From Lachnospiraceae bacterium 10-1 (GTDB lineage Bacteria > Bacillota > Clostridia > Lachnospirales > Lachnospiraceae), in contig KE159799.1 in the NCBI GenBank assembly GCA_000403495.2, positions 660,782 to 724,781 of the forward strand: a DNA stretch of 64,000 nucleotides, in the 5' to 3' direction. Below, piece after piece: positions 9,215-17,884 of the stretch. The position numbers and the translations under genes are program-made. Numbering within the stretch: the stretch's first letter is position 1; every line of letters starts with the position of its first letter. The notes under the pieces were generated by a model. That model was not told the origin of the DNA, made no database searches, and saw only the letters and a list, made by a program, of their open reading frames with translations.

Positions 9215-10640
9215 ATGCGTGCAAAATTACTTCTGAAAAACAGCTTTGTCATATTATTTTCCACACTGTTCTGCTATTTGGCCGATTTCCTGTGCCGGAC
9301 AGTTCTTGTACATACATTATCTATGGAATATGTAGGCGTAACAGGGCTTTTTTCCAATATCTTATCCGTACTTTCCTTATCTGAACTTGGATTTGGAACT
9401 GTTTTAGTCTACAGTATGTACGTTCCTTTCGCACAAAATGATGAAGAAAAGCTGCTTGCACTTACAAACTTTTATAAAAAAGCCTATCTGACCGTTTCTT
9501 TGCTGATCGGCTCAATCGGCCTTCTTCTTACTCCTTTTTTACCATACATAATCAATGATAGTCCCGACATCCCCAAATTATCGGTTTATTATCTGCTTTA
9601 CCTTGGAAATACGGTACTTTCCTATTCTTTTGTATACCGCCAGTCTCTGTTTGCCGCAGATCAAAAGCTGTACATTACAAAATTATATTCCAGTCTGCTT
9701 CGCACAATCAGGACCGTCCTGCAGATCATAATTTTGGTAACTACTCATGACTTTTTCTTGTATCTGGCAGTCATGCTGCCCTTTACGCTCTTTACCAACC
9801 TGTTTTTATCATGGAAGGCAAAAAAAGCATATCCATTCTTAAATTCAGACCATCATCCCACCCTTGAAAAGGAGGAACGAAAGACCATCTTTAAGAATGT
9901 ATATGCCATGTTTAATCATCATGTGGGAGCTACTGTGCTGAGTTCCACAGATAATCTTCTGATCAGTTTTTTTCTTGGACTTAAGGCGGTTTCCCGCAAT
10001 GACAGCTATGCCCTGATTCAGATGCTTCTCCGTTCCATCTTCGGCACATTGTTTAATTCTTTAAATGCAAGCGTGGGCAATTACCATGCCACCAAGACAG
10101 AAGAAGAAACCCACACCCTGTTTGAAGCCCTTCACTTTGCAGGCTTCTGGTTTTATACTTTTTGCACTGCCAGTTTTTTCCTGCTGGTAAATCCATTTAT
10201 CACACTGGTCTGGGGTGAGAAATTTCTTTTTTCCATTCCTGTCGTTCTTTTGATATCAGTTAATTTCTATATCTATGGAATCCGCCAGATTTCCATTACT
10301 TTTAAAGAGGCTTTAGGGCTTCTTTATCAGGACAGGTACTTTTATCAGTATGGTTTCCACTTCCCTGTGGGTGGAGCCTTATGTTCTGTTGCATTATGGT
10401 TTTCACCGCTCCACCAAAGGCTTTTGGCTTAAAAATATAAAATATCTTTTGACAGGTATTCTTGCCATCGGCTTAACCTGGCTGTGCGCAGCCCCCTTTG
10501 AGCTGCCTCTGATTGCTACTATGGGAGTGCGTATTCTTTTATGCCTGATCATTCCCAATGTGGTATTCTTACTGTTTTCCTTTAAAAGTCCGGAATTTCA
10601 TTTGATGGCGAATATGTTAAAGTCCACATTAAAGCGATAG
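9215..10640 (+). pseudogene. Oligosaccharide flippase (Wzx/MATE-like), internally deleted
   Basis: A polytopic membrane protein of the polysaccharide flippase superfamily, broken. The first frame (start 9215 after GAAAGGAG) runs with many membrane helices to KEALGLLYQDRY near 10340 and then reads nonsense to a stop at 10432. The second frame from about 10350 supplies the family C-terminus, LWVEPYVLLHYGFHRSTKGF and following helices. In related proteins roughly 30-40 residues lie between these two blocks (recalled from family knowledge), so about 100 nt appear deleted with a shift of frame. No polysaccharide genes flank it. The 3' end lies 2 nt from the convergent DUF885 gene. Confidence 0.75.
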
Positions 10641-10642
10641 AT

Positions 10643-12415
10643 TTACTGCTCCTTCATCCACTCTTCCATGTAATTTTCAATGATATAAAATGGTGCCGGT
10701 CCTGTTTCCAATAAAAATTTATGGAATTCTTTTGTATCAAAATGCCTGCCCAGTTCTTTCCGGGCCATATCCCTTAGTTCAACAAATTGCAGATAGCCTA
10801 CAAAATAGCTTAAGTAATTGGCCGGTTCCTCTACCAGAGCATTAAATACATCATCTACAACATCCTCACCCTCAATTCCAAATTCCGCCAGATAGTCCGC
10901 CAAATCATCTCTGTCCCATCCGTCATAATGGACGCCCATATCCGCATAAGCATAAAGTCCTAATGAAAGTGCGGTATTGGTGGATGCCACGTCCGCCAGT
11001 CCCTCACTCATTCCCATATAATCATAGGAATATTCAAACTCCACATAAGTTGCCCATCCTTCTGAGTAGCCATTATAAGACATAAGGCTGCGTATCAGGG
11101 GCATATCGCCGGAATTGGTGTAGGCGTTCTGATACAAATGTCCCGGATATCCTTCATGGGCAAGGGTGGAATATAAATTCGTATCTTCCGTGTTTTTCTG
11201 AGCGTTAATGTAAATAAGATTATTCTGCAAATCATCAATAGGCGTGGTCAGATAAAATGCCGGGCTCATATGTTCTTCCATAGAAGGATGCACATATTTA
11301 ATGGTGTAATCAACAGCCGGGGGCTTGGGAAAATCTTCTTCAATCTTGTCTTTTAAGTCCTCCACGATTTCTTTCGGATCTCTCATCTCATACTCATAAT
11401 CCACAAAATCATAGTAAATCATGGGATCTTTCATGATCACATCCTGTATCAATCTCATACGGTCATTCATAAAAGAATCTACTTTTCTCTGTAATCTCTT
11501 GACGGACTCGTCAGAACCTGTTTTCACACGGACTAAATATTCATAATATTCCCTGCCATCCTCATAATAGCACAGCCCCAGTTCATTGGTTCCGGTTCCT
11601 TTCAAGCTGGTAAGACCGTCAATCAGGGTTTGATATCCCTCTACCACCTGGGTTGTTATAATTTCATAATTTTCCTGAATGTATTCTTCCTTCTTTTCTT
11701 TGGTAAGTCCTTCAAACTCTTCAATCTTGTCCTCAAAAATTTCCAGCATATAATTTTCTTCAGGATCGGCAATGAATTCCTCACACTGGGCAATTACTTC
11801 GTCAGCCACATAGTCCGCCATAAAAAGCCCGGCTTCCGATTTCTTTTCTTCAAATACAATAACTTCTTCATACATTTCATCGATCTGTGAAATCAGTTCC
11901 AAATAATCCTGAATATCCTTTTCCGTGCGGAAGGTATATTCTGCAAGGATAACCGGAAGCTGTGCCTGATATCCGCTGATCACGCCAAGCCACTCATCAT
12001 AATAGGTCAAATCTGTAACGGAAAGTGATAGCTCTATCGAATCTAAAAGAATATCATAGGTAAGCCGCTGTTCATCTGTAAGCTTTTCGCGGTCAAACTT
12101 AAGAAGTTCTTTCCTCATCGCCTCAAGCTCCTTGTAAGACTCATCCTCATCATCTGTAGAATAATCGCCCAGCGTCACTTCATAATCCGTAATTCCATAA
12201 TCTTCCGGACGGGCCAATGTATAGTGAAGGTTGATGGTATTCCCCACCACATCTTCCATAAACAAGTTATCTATATACGCCTCAAACCGTTCCGAATCTG
12301 ATGCCTTGTTTCCGATTAAAAGTATCGCTCCTACCGCGCACAATATCATAATGCAAACCAGGCCTGCGATCAGGGCTATAACCTTGACATTTGATTTTTT
12401 TGTTTCGTTTTCCAT
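10643..12415 (-). CDS. DUF885 family membrane-anchored metallopeptidase-like protein
   Basis: A 590-aa protein with one N-terminal membrane anchor (about residues 11-34) and an outward-facing DUF885 domain. DUF885 proteins are M32/M3-like putative zinc peptidases; the signature HEGYPGH is present near residue 415 (TLAHEGYPGHLYQNAYT), giving the expected HExxH-like zinc site, with a downstream conserved GWATYVE. The N-terminal half is helical and acidic. The ribosome site is AGGAGG plus AAGGA before ATG. The substrate is unknown; a peptide is likely. It appears to be transcribed alone. Confidence 0.88.
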   Translation of the reverse strand: MENETKKSNVKVIALIAGLVCIMILCAVGAILLIGNKASDSERFEAYIDNLFMEDVVGNTINLHYTLARPEDYGITDYEVTLGDYSTDDEDESYKELEAMRKELLKFDREKLTDEQRLTYDILLDSIELSLSVTDLTYYDEWLGVISGYQAQLPVILAEYTFRTEKDIQDYLELISQIDEMYEEVIVFEEKKSEAGLFMADYVADEVIAQCEEFIADPEENYMLEIFEDKIEEFEGLTKEKKEEYIQENYEIITTQVVEGYQTLIDGLTSLKGTGTNELGLCYYEDGREYYEYLVRVKTGSDESVKRLQRKVDSFMNDRMRLIQDVIMKDPMIYYDFVDYEYEMRDPKEIVEDLKDKIEEDFPKPPAVDYTIKYVHPSMEEHMSPAFYLTTPIDDLQNNLIYINAQKNTEDTNLYSTLAHEGYPGHLYQNAYTNSGDMPLIRSLMSYNGYSEGWATYVEFEYSYDYMGMSEGLADVASTNTALSLGLYAYADMGVHYDGWDRDDLADYLAEFGIEGEDVVDDVFNALVEEPANYLSYFVGYLQFVELRDMARKELGRHFDTKEFHKFLLETGPAPFYIIENYMEEWMKEQ

Positions 12416-12479
12416 TCCTTAAGAATCCTCCTGTCCCACATTTTCCCTTTTACTGCTGTAAATCTCATTAAGTACTATG

Positions 12480-12749
12480 TTAGCATAGCTGTCCTGCAGT
12501 TTCCAATAGAAAATCTGATAAGTGCAGGATTTTTATTCCGTTAATATTTCCTGATGCAAGTTCATCCAGCGTGACAATATATTGGGGATAATGATCTTTG
12601 ATCTCAGGCATGGCAGCTGCCGCTTTGGGGTTAAACCCCATAACACAATACTTAAGCGAAGCATCAAATTCATAATCTTGCAGCAAGAATATTGCAAACA
12701 AAAAATCACAGTTCATGATAATACGGACATATATCTTCATATTGCCCAT
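12480..12749 (-). CDS. Small ORF, probable gene remnant
   Basis: 89 codons in a frame that overlaps the 3' end of the GNAT gene by 44 nt. The last two thirds look protein-like (ASLKYCVMGFNPKAAAAMPE and later TLDELASGNINGIKILHLSD), whereas the first 20 or so codons are just antisense-like hydrophobic reading. No convincing ribosome site precedes the possible ATGs. I do not recognise the family. The likeliest reading is the C-terminal fragment of a decayed gene. Confidence 0.35.
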   Translation of the reverse strand: MGNMKIYVRIIMNCDFLFAIFLLQDYEFDASLKYCVMGFNPKAAAAMPEIKDHYPQYIVTLDELASGNINGIKILHLSDFLLETAGQLC

Positions 12750-13197
12750 CTTTCGTACGAAATCCCCTAGGGATCGTCCCTAAGGGCACGAATCCAAGCC
12801 TTTTATAAAGATGCCTTGCATGAATATTAGAAGCTACTACAGCGTTAAACTGAAGTATACCAAAACCATGCTTTTTTCCCTGTATCAGACAATCAGTCAC
12901 CAGTTTTTCACCAATATGCAGTCCTCTGTACCTTTTGTCAACCGCATAGCTGGCATTGCAAATATGGCCGCACCGTCCCACATTGTTAGGATGCAGTATG
13001 TAGCATCCACAGATCGTTCCATCTTCCGTATTAATGGCAACAGCATTATATGTCTGCTCCGCAAAAAAAAGTTTTCCTGTTTCATAAGTCAACAGTTCTT
13101 CCTGTGGAAAGGCAATCCCATCCTCTACAATTTCATTCCATATCCGGATCATTTCGGGCAGATCCTTTTCCTTATAAGCCCGCACTATAATGTTCAT
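12706..13197 (-). CDS. GNAT family N-acetyltransferase
   Basis: Transfers an acetyl group from acetyl-CoA to an unknown amine substrate. It is 163 aa from MNIIVRAYKEKD, the usual GNAT size. The acetyl-CoA loop is visible as VDKRYRGLHIGEKL (R/Q-x-x-G-x-G/A type) near residue 90, followed by the strand ILQFNAVVASN and helix HARHLYKRLGF typical of the fold's end. AAGGAAGG precedes this ATG; an alternative start 8 codons upstream (13221) also has an AGGATAAAGG site. Confidence 0.85.
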   Translation of the reverse strand: MNIIVRAYKEKDLPEMIRIWNEIVEDGIAFPQEELLTYETGKLFFAEQTYNAVAINTEDGTICGCYILHPNNVGRCGHICNASYAVDKRYRGLHIGEKLVTDCLIQGKKHGFGILQFNAVVASNIHARHLYKRLGFVPLGTIPRGFRTKDGQYEDICPYYHEL

Positions 13198-13254
13198 AGC
13201 ATTCCGTACCTTCCTTTTCATCCTTTATCCTACATATATCTTTTTATCACTCCA

Positions 13255-13816
13255 AATATGAACCTCTATATATGTTCAGGATCATATTTCCCATCATTAT
13301 TCCAATCCTATGGATACCCGTATTTCGCTATAATCCCTAATATTTCATCATATGTATAAAGTTTTTTACGATATTCTTTACCATCATTTACTTTTGGGCT
13401 GAAAGTCGGGTGGGAATCTCCATATGTGAAAAAATAGTACTTTTATCAAATTTATCTATATCAATTTTAATGAATACACTGTTTTCAAACCAAGAAGCCA
13501 GCCAAGGACTGTGTTCAACCACCATGTAATGCGGCGATTGTCTTTGAATATTGCCACCTTTTTTCATAAACTCACATCTTAGGATATCTTCATAATGATG
13601 CCTTAATTCCATATATCCAGTTGTTCCTTTGGCACATTGGGTATCGGGCTTTTTTGAAGCAATATCCTTTAATATTTTTCTCGCTTCTTCAATAGAAACA
13701 TCTGATATATTTTGGAATGGCCTCATAGAAGCGTCATAAAAGTGGTATAAATATATTTTTAATTTTCTCCAAATCAGGCATAGAATCATTTTATCACATA
13801 TTGTGGCAAAAAACAC
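13255..13816 (-). pseudogene. Decayed conserved hypothetical gene
   Basis: The first frame (13388-13816) encodes a recognisable conserved protein of unknown function: YHFYDASMRPFQNISDVSIE, then HYMVVEHSPWLASWFENSVF. It then leaves the family at about 13427. The adjacent frame continues the same family (FTYGDSHPTFSPKVNDGKEY, then LYTYDEILGIIAKYGYP) down to a TAG in place of a Gln or similar codon, after which DWNNDGKYDPEHI is still readable. So there is one lost nucleotide in a run of T and at least two in-frame stops. Function of the intact family is unknown. Confidence 0.7.
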
Positions 13817-13899
13817 TTCACAGTATTTTTACTTATCTGTTGTACCTGATGCTTTTCCATTTTCTGTTAATGATTCTGTAACCGTTCATGTACACTTTC

Positions 13900-14351
13900 T
13901 TATTTCAATTCCTGTGCATTTTCTCCATAAACTTTTTCCTGCTTGTCAACTTTGCCCTGATACTCGACATAAACCTCTTTAGAGGAATCATAGGCTTTAT
14001 AGAAATCATGCACTGTATAAAATCCATATCGTTTTGTAATTCCCGATAATCCGATTTTCAAGAGGTCTATTTCCTCATTCTTGCGGTCAATCCTGCTTTG
14101 CATGGCTGGATATACTTGAAATATTGTTACTTTTAAAAATACTAATAGAAATGGACATTCCGACACATCATCTTCGTAGTGTAACCAAAGTGTTGAATAC
14201 CGTATAATACAAATAAATCTATGGAAAGTTATAGTAAACGACGTTAATTCTTTCTGTTTGACGTTGTGAAAAAGAGCATAGAGTAGCAAGCTTGTCATTT
14301 GGCTTCTGAAAAGTTGAAAACCAATCATCAAGAGGTAGTGTAAAATACTTT
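13900..14351 (-). pseudogene. Mobilisation relaxase-like 3' remnant
   Basis: The distal part (about 13900-14110) reads NEEIDLLKIGLSGITKRYGF, then TVHDFYKAYDSSKEVYVEYQ and a basic/acidic tail. This resembles the C-terminal coiled region of MobA/MobQ-type relaxases of clostridial mobilisable elements (from memory, not a search). The upstream portion of the frame up to the ISL3 end shows no relaxase signature. No relaxase catalytic Tyr or HxH motif remains. Treated as a fragment of a mobilisable element. Confidence 0.45.
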
Positions 14352-14374
14352 GGCTCTTTGTCAAGTTAGTTGAA

Positions 14375-15466
14375 TTAACACAATACTTTTAAACGAAGAA
14401 GATCAAATTTACATCTGCCATACATCTGTCTTTTTATTACTTTTATCTTATTATTATGCCCTTCGGCAGGGCCATTACTGTAATCGTATTTTATTGCGTT
14501 TTTAACAGCTTCCAGATCCGACCGAATCAGTTTCAGGAAGCTGTTAATTTCTGTGATTTGGAGGATTTCTGCTCTTTTTATCCAGCTGTCCAGTTCGGTT
14601 TCATCTTTCCCTGACAGGAGAATTTTAAAATCAGACACAAGTTTTAGTACCTGTTCCAATTCTGTTTGTCCTTTCAGGTAATATTCTATCTCTCTCCGCT
14701 TTTGTCCGTCTGGGATTTCTTCAAGTGGTACATATAACAGCCTTTTTATGTCACTTCTTTTTAAATAATGAACCCGATGTTTCGTTTCCCAGCGGATTCC
14801 TTTCATTTTACTGTTATACAAGGAAATCTGGCCTGTATATCCTTCTTCTTTGATCTGGTTGAATATTTCCGTATACCCATATCCGCTTAAAAGTAGTTCT
14901 TTGATTCTTGGTATGTATGGATCCAGTTTGCATGGTCTGGAATCAATGGGAGGTTTTGTCATACTCAGATATCTTATAACTGTAGGACGGGCTATCTGAA
15001 GTGTTTTTGCTATTTCCGTATTATTTTTACCAGCTCTTTTTAACCTCTGGGCTTCTTTAATTACCTCCCATTTTCTCAAACCCGTTTCTATTTTCCTGCG
15101 TTCACGTATATTTAATACTTCTTTTTCCGATATCGGAGCAGGTGACAGATCTGCGATCCTAACCTTGTCTTTCATCCTGCGTTTCAGATATTCCAGTATA
15201 TCTTCCGTTAAATTTTTTAATATATGGAATCTGTCCACAATCTGTTTCGCGTTTGGCAGGGCTTCACTTATGGCAGCTTTATAAGTCCTTGAAAAATCTC
15301 TTGTAACTGTTTCTACATTCTTAAACTTTCTAAGGATTTCCACCACTTCCGGCTGTTGTCTGGAAGAAACCACTTCCAGCCTTTTTCTGGTATCATTGTC
15401 AACCAGGATAGAAAAATATAGTTTTCGTTTGCAATGCGAAAAATCATCTATGGATATATTTTTCAC
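14375..15466 (-). CDS. ISL3 transposase, catalytic part (orfB)
   Basis: Encodes the DDE catalytic and C-terminal regions: ISIDDF and ILVDNDTRKRLEVV near the start, IVDRFHILKNLTEDI, an inserted HTH-like segment (GKNNTEIAKTLQIARPTVIR), and the ISL3 hallmark NGPAEGHNNKIKVIKRQMYG near the C-terminus. It has no sensible start of its own; the sequence before KNISIDD continues in this frame as VPVINYEV directly from the end of orfA. The natural product is therefore an orfA-orfB fusion made by a -1 frame change at the A8 tract (see 15490-15496). Confidence 0.88.
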   Translation of the reverse strand: MKNISIDDFSHCKRKLYFSILVDNDTRKRLEVVSSRQQPEVVEILRKFKNVETVTRDFSRTYKAAISEALPNAKQIVDRFHILKNLTEDILEYLKRRMKDKVRIADLSPAPISEKEVLNIRERRKIETGLRKWEVIKEAQRLKRAGKNNTEIAKTLQIARPTVIRYLSMTKPPIDSRPCKLDPYIPRIKELLLSGYGYTEIFNQIKEEGYTGQISLYNSKMKGIRWETKHRVHYLKRSDIKRLLYVPLEEIPDGQKRREIEYYLKGQTELEQVLKLVSDFKILLSGKDETELDSWIKRAEILQITEINSFLKLIRSDLEAVKNAIKYDYSNGPAEGHNNKIKVIKRQMYGRCKFDLLRLKVLC

Positions 15467-15966
15467 CTCATAATTGATGACAGGGACTGCTTTTTTTTAA
15501 TAATTCTCAGAATCGTATTATTAGAGACAGATACGTGGCTGCCAGAAATCTGTTTTTCCGCATCTAAAGAGCTGCTTTTCATACCTATTTGATAGATATA
15601 ATCATCCAGCCGATTTGTTCTTAATGAATTCTTGTCCGCAAAGGGGATTGGATAAGCGAACGTCTTATGGGAGCATTTTTCATTTGTACAAAAAAACTTG
15701 GGTACGGTAATAATTAATTTTACCTGGTAATTCTGTATTGGAAGATCGGAAATAGTTCTGGTATATTTACTATGAACCGAATGACTTTCCGTGCCGCAAT
15801 ATTTACATTTGACTATCATACAATCAATATCACAATATAAATATAGTGTTTTGTCAGATTTTTCTATTTTTCGTATAACTAAATTTGTATCCAGTTCTTT
15901 TAATAGTTCATTTAATTCCATATCATTCACCCATTTTATGATAACATAATAAAACAGGTTATTCAA
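15463..15966 (-). CDS. ISL3 transposase, N-terminal zinc-finger part (orfA)
   Basis: Encodes the N-terminal zinc-binding domain typical of ISL3 transposases: CKYCGTESHSVHSKYTRTIS, then FCTNEKCSHKTFAYPIPF, and the HTH segment leading to ILRIIKKK. It stops shortly after the A8 tract. The likely start is MELNELLKELDTN (an internal ATG at about residue 16), since the first codons lie in the terminal repeat. It shares 4 nt with the orfB frame. Confidence 0.85.
   Translation of the reverse strand: MNNLFYYVIIKWVNDMELNELLKELDTNLVIRKIEKSDKTLYLYCDIDCMIVKCKYCGTESHSVHSKYTRTISDLPIQNYQVKLIITVPKFFCTNEKCSHKTFAYPIPFADKNSLRTNRLDDYIYQIGMKSSSLDAEKQISGSHVSVSNNTILRIIKKKQSLSSIMR
15490..15496 (-). promoter_or_regulatory. 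Putative -1 frameshift site A-AAA-AAG in ISL3 transposase
   Basis: On the minus strand an A8G tract (A at 15491-15498) is read in the orfA frame as AAA AAA AAG, giving the heptamer A-AAA-AAG, the slippery sequence of E. coli dnaX. A -1 slip enters exactly the orfB frame. It may be programmed ribosomal frameshifting, transcriptional slippage, or a 1-nt deletion that inactivated this copy. Confidence 0.6.
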
Positions 15967-16223
15967 CTAACTTGACAAAGAGCCAATACTTTGTGTCTTT
16001 GGAAAAAACACCTCTTTTTTATAAGAATCTAGATATATAATAGATGTTCATAAAAGTAAATTTGTTACACAATTTTCTGATTTATGGGAAAATAGTATAA
16101 TCAAGATAAGAAAAAGTTGATAGAATGTAAATATGCATGAAAAATTGTATGAAATAAAATCTATATCATATCAAATCAGAATGATAGATGAAAGTGATTT
16201 GTGTAGTTTATTGTTGGTGAAAA

Positions 16224-16667
16224 ATGATGTTTCTGTACACAATGAAAGATTTCAACAACAGAAAAATGAGGAAGCTGTTTATTTGGGAAATGTTTAAGGA
16301 TGGAAAATATGATGTGTATTTGTCAACTGTTACATTAAGGGAAATAGAGAAATGTTCGGAGCCCAAAAAGACACAGCTTATTGACTGCCTGAATGAGATA
16401 CCGTTTACAACACTAGATATTACAGAAGATGTCACGAAGGTCGCAAAAAAGATTATTGAAATAGGAATACTGACACAAAAGAGCTTTGATGATTGCCAAC
16501 ATATAGGAGTGTCGATTATAAATGAATGCGACTGTATCATTTCATGGAATTTTAAACATATTGTAAACGTAAAGACAATCCGGGGCGTAAGAGCAATTAC
16601 AAACTTGGAAGGATATAAGATGATAGAGATATGGAATCCTTCTGTATTATTGGAAAGCGAGGGATAA
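16224..16667 (+). CDS. PIN-domain toxin-like RNase, N-terminus degraded
   Basis: PIN-domain proteins are Mg-dependent RNases, often toxins. Two of the acidic sites are visible: LREIEKC (second acidic residue) and SFDDCQHIGVSI (third), followed by CDCIISWNFKHIVNVKTIRG and AITNLEGYKMIEIWNP, a pattern I recognise from clostridial PIN proteins. The first strand with the essential Asp (usually xxxDTSV) is missing in this frame. The frame open from 16133 reads DVSVHNERFQQQ and then stops near 16290; a 2-nt deletion around 16278 would explain both halves. Probably an inactive toxin, partnered with the gene 2 nt downstream. Confidence 0.65.
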   Translation: MMFLYTMKDFNNRKMRKLFIWEMFKDGKYDVYLSTVTLREIEKCSEPKKTQLIDCLNEIPFTTLDITEDVTKVAKKIIEIGILTQKSFDDCQHIGVSIINECDCIISWNFKHIVNVKTIRGVRAITNLEGYKMIEIWNPSVLLESEG

Positions 16668-16669
16668 TT

Positions 16670-16852
16670 ATGATTACGAAACCGAATATCAGTCCTGATT
16701 TTACAATTGAAGATATTCATAAAATCAGGGAATACCATTATGAACTGACAAAAGATATGACAACGCAGGAAAAAATCAATTTTTATAATGAAGGTGGTAG
16801 AGTTTTTTTGGCGGAGATGGAAAAGAGAAAGCTACAGAAAGCACAAGTTTAA
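16670..16852 (+). CDS. Small antitoxin-like partner of the PIN protein
   Basis: A 60-aa acidic/basic helical protein beginning MITKPNISPDFTIEDIHKIR, with YHYELTKDMTTQEKINFYNE following. It starts 2 nt after the PIN stop, preceded by GAGGGAT. I recall proteins of this type encoded next to PIN genes of the same kind, with the toxin gene first, the reverse of the usual order. Antitoxin function is inferred from position and size only. Confidence 0.65.
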   Translation: MITKPNISPDFTIEDIHKIREYHYELTKDMTTQEKINFYNEGGRVFLAEMEKRKLQKAQV

Positions 16853-16861
16853 AAGTAATAT

Positions 16862-16898
16862 AAAAGGAACCCCCATCATTTTCAAGGTTTCCTTTTTT
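16862..16898 (+). terminator. Terminator of the PIN toxin-antitoxin locus
   Basis: A stem AAAGGAACC paired with GGTTTCCTTT (one bulged T) followed on the + strand by a run of T, starting 10 nt after the antitoxin stop. Confidence 0.6.
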
Positions 16899-16900
16899 AC

Positions 16901-16921
16901 TGCGGAAGATGGGACTTGAAC
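16901..16921. repeat. Distal attachment-site copy of the tRNA-Leu 3' end
   Basis: A 21-bp exact direct copy (TGCGGAAGATGGGACTTGAA plus C) of the tRNA-Leu 3' end at 19206-19226. Together the two mark the borders of an element of about 2.3 kb integrated at the tRNA. Just inside, GTGTAACCA occurs twice (16981-16989 and 16993-17001), possible integrase arm sites, and a perfect 12-bp inverted repeat lies at 17019-17050. Confidence 0.8.
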
Positions 16922-17085
16922 GAATTTCCCTACACCGCAAACCCTCATAGAAAGGAGCTTTCCGCACATCAGCTAATCGAGTGTAACCAAAAGTGTAACC
17001 AACTTGCAAATTGTTGCAGAGGTTGTTAGACATTTTTTTCTAACAACCTCTTGTTTATGCTTTTATCCAACAAATTAAAATTTAT

Positions 17086-17547
17086 TTATAGCTTTCTAAT
17101 TGGAAAAAACATATAATTCTTCCCTGTCTGTGGACAAGTAAAATCATGGACTGCTCCTACTAATGGAATAGCATTATCTTCCAGATATTTTATTGCCTCT
17201 GAAAAGGTAGAATCATTTTCACATTTTATATAAATATATTCATAGCCAGGAATAATCCATTTTGTCCAACCGTTGGGGGCTTCTGCATCCTCTCTGCATT
17301 CTACCCCAGCAAGATAGAGTCCTTTGTTAAAATCTTCCCACGGATTGAATGAGTGCGAAAAATCAGACATAGCACCCCAAATACCGCTGATATTTCCATT
17401 CTCATCTTTCTTAGCCAAATGTTGAACTTCTCCAAAGTGAGAATTTGCATCACCCCATAATCTTTGAATAAAACCCTCTCCGTCTAAAGTTGAACCCACT
17501 TTTCCTATCACAACAAAAGACTCCTTTACACACCTTTCAGCTTTCAT
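17086..17547 (-). CDS. GyrI-like effector-binding domain protein
   Basis: A stand-alone GyrI-like/AraC effector-binding domain (153 aa), a small-molecule-binding fold without a DNA-binding part. Matching features are KESFVVIGKVGSTLDGEGFI at the start, IWGAMSDFSHSFNPW in the middle, ECREDAEAPNGWTKWIIPGY and the closing FPIRKL. I chose the ATG at 17547 because GGGAGGAAAAT lies directly upstream. It is carried inside the tRNA-Leu integrated remnant, so it is likely cargo. No regulator is adjacent and the ligand is unknown. Confidence 0.8.
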   Translation of the reverse strand: MKAERCVKESFVVIGKVGSTLDGEGFIQRLWGDANSHFGEVQHLAKKDENGNISGIWGAMSDFSHSFNPWEDFNKGLYLAGVECREDAEAPNGWTKWIIPGYEYIYIKCENDSTFSEAIKYLEDNAIPLVGAVHDFTCPQTGKNYMFFPIRKL

Positions 17548-17884
17548 ATTTTCCTCCCACAAATCCCGTTTGTCAACTTAACTATATCATATTTTTATAT
17601 GGAATCATACATTTTTTGAATGATATTTCTATTCTCCATTTAGAATATAATATATCATCAAGATATAAAGGACAGTTACATATTTGTGACTGCAATAGAA
17701 AGGGTAAATTGATAAACAGGGAAGTCTGGTTTATGAATTGCCAATCCATTTTATTTCTTCATTGAATAAAGTGTTATACAAGGCAATTCAGATTGTATTA
17801 CACCCATAAAGAGGCAGGCTGCTCCTTTGCAGGACGATCTGTTTTTGTAATGGGTGGTATGGGTATTATACAGAAAGGGGGAAA

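Larger units (their letters stand above)
14352..15984 (-). mobile_element. ISL3 family insertion sequence (1633 bp)
   Basis: Terminal inverted repeats start GGCTCTTTGTCAAGTTAGTT and continue GAAT (24 bp identical at both ends: 14352-14375 and 15961-15984). An 8-bp direct target duplication AATACTTT lies immediately outside (14344-14351 and 15985-15992), the size expected for ISL3. Both the repeats and the duplication are perfect, so insertion is recent. The element holds a two-frame transposase on the minus strand. Confidence 0.93.

Noticed and set aside
16208-16738. 176-codon minus-strand open frame
   Set aside because: It is antisense to the PIN toxin and antitoxin genes, whose conserved motifs are on the + strand.
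16776-17033. 85-codon minus-strand open frame over the attachment copy
   Set aside because: It crosses a terminator and the tRNA-derived repeat and shows no protein-like pattern.
17019-17050. Perfect 12-bp inverted repeat as a terminator of the GyrI-like gene
   Set aside because: The poly-T lies in the loop and no U tract follows the stem on the minus strand; its role is unclear, so it is only mentioned with the att site.
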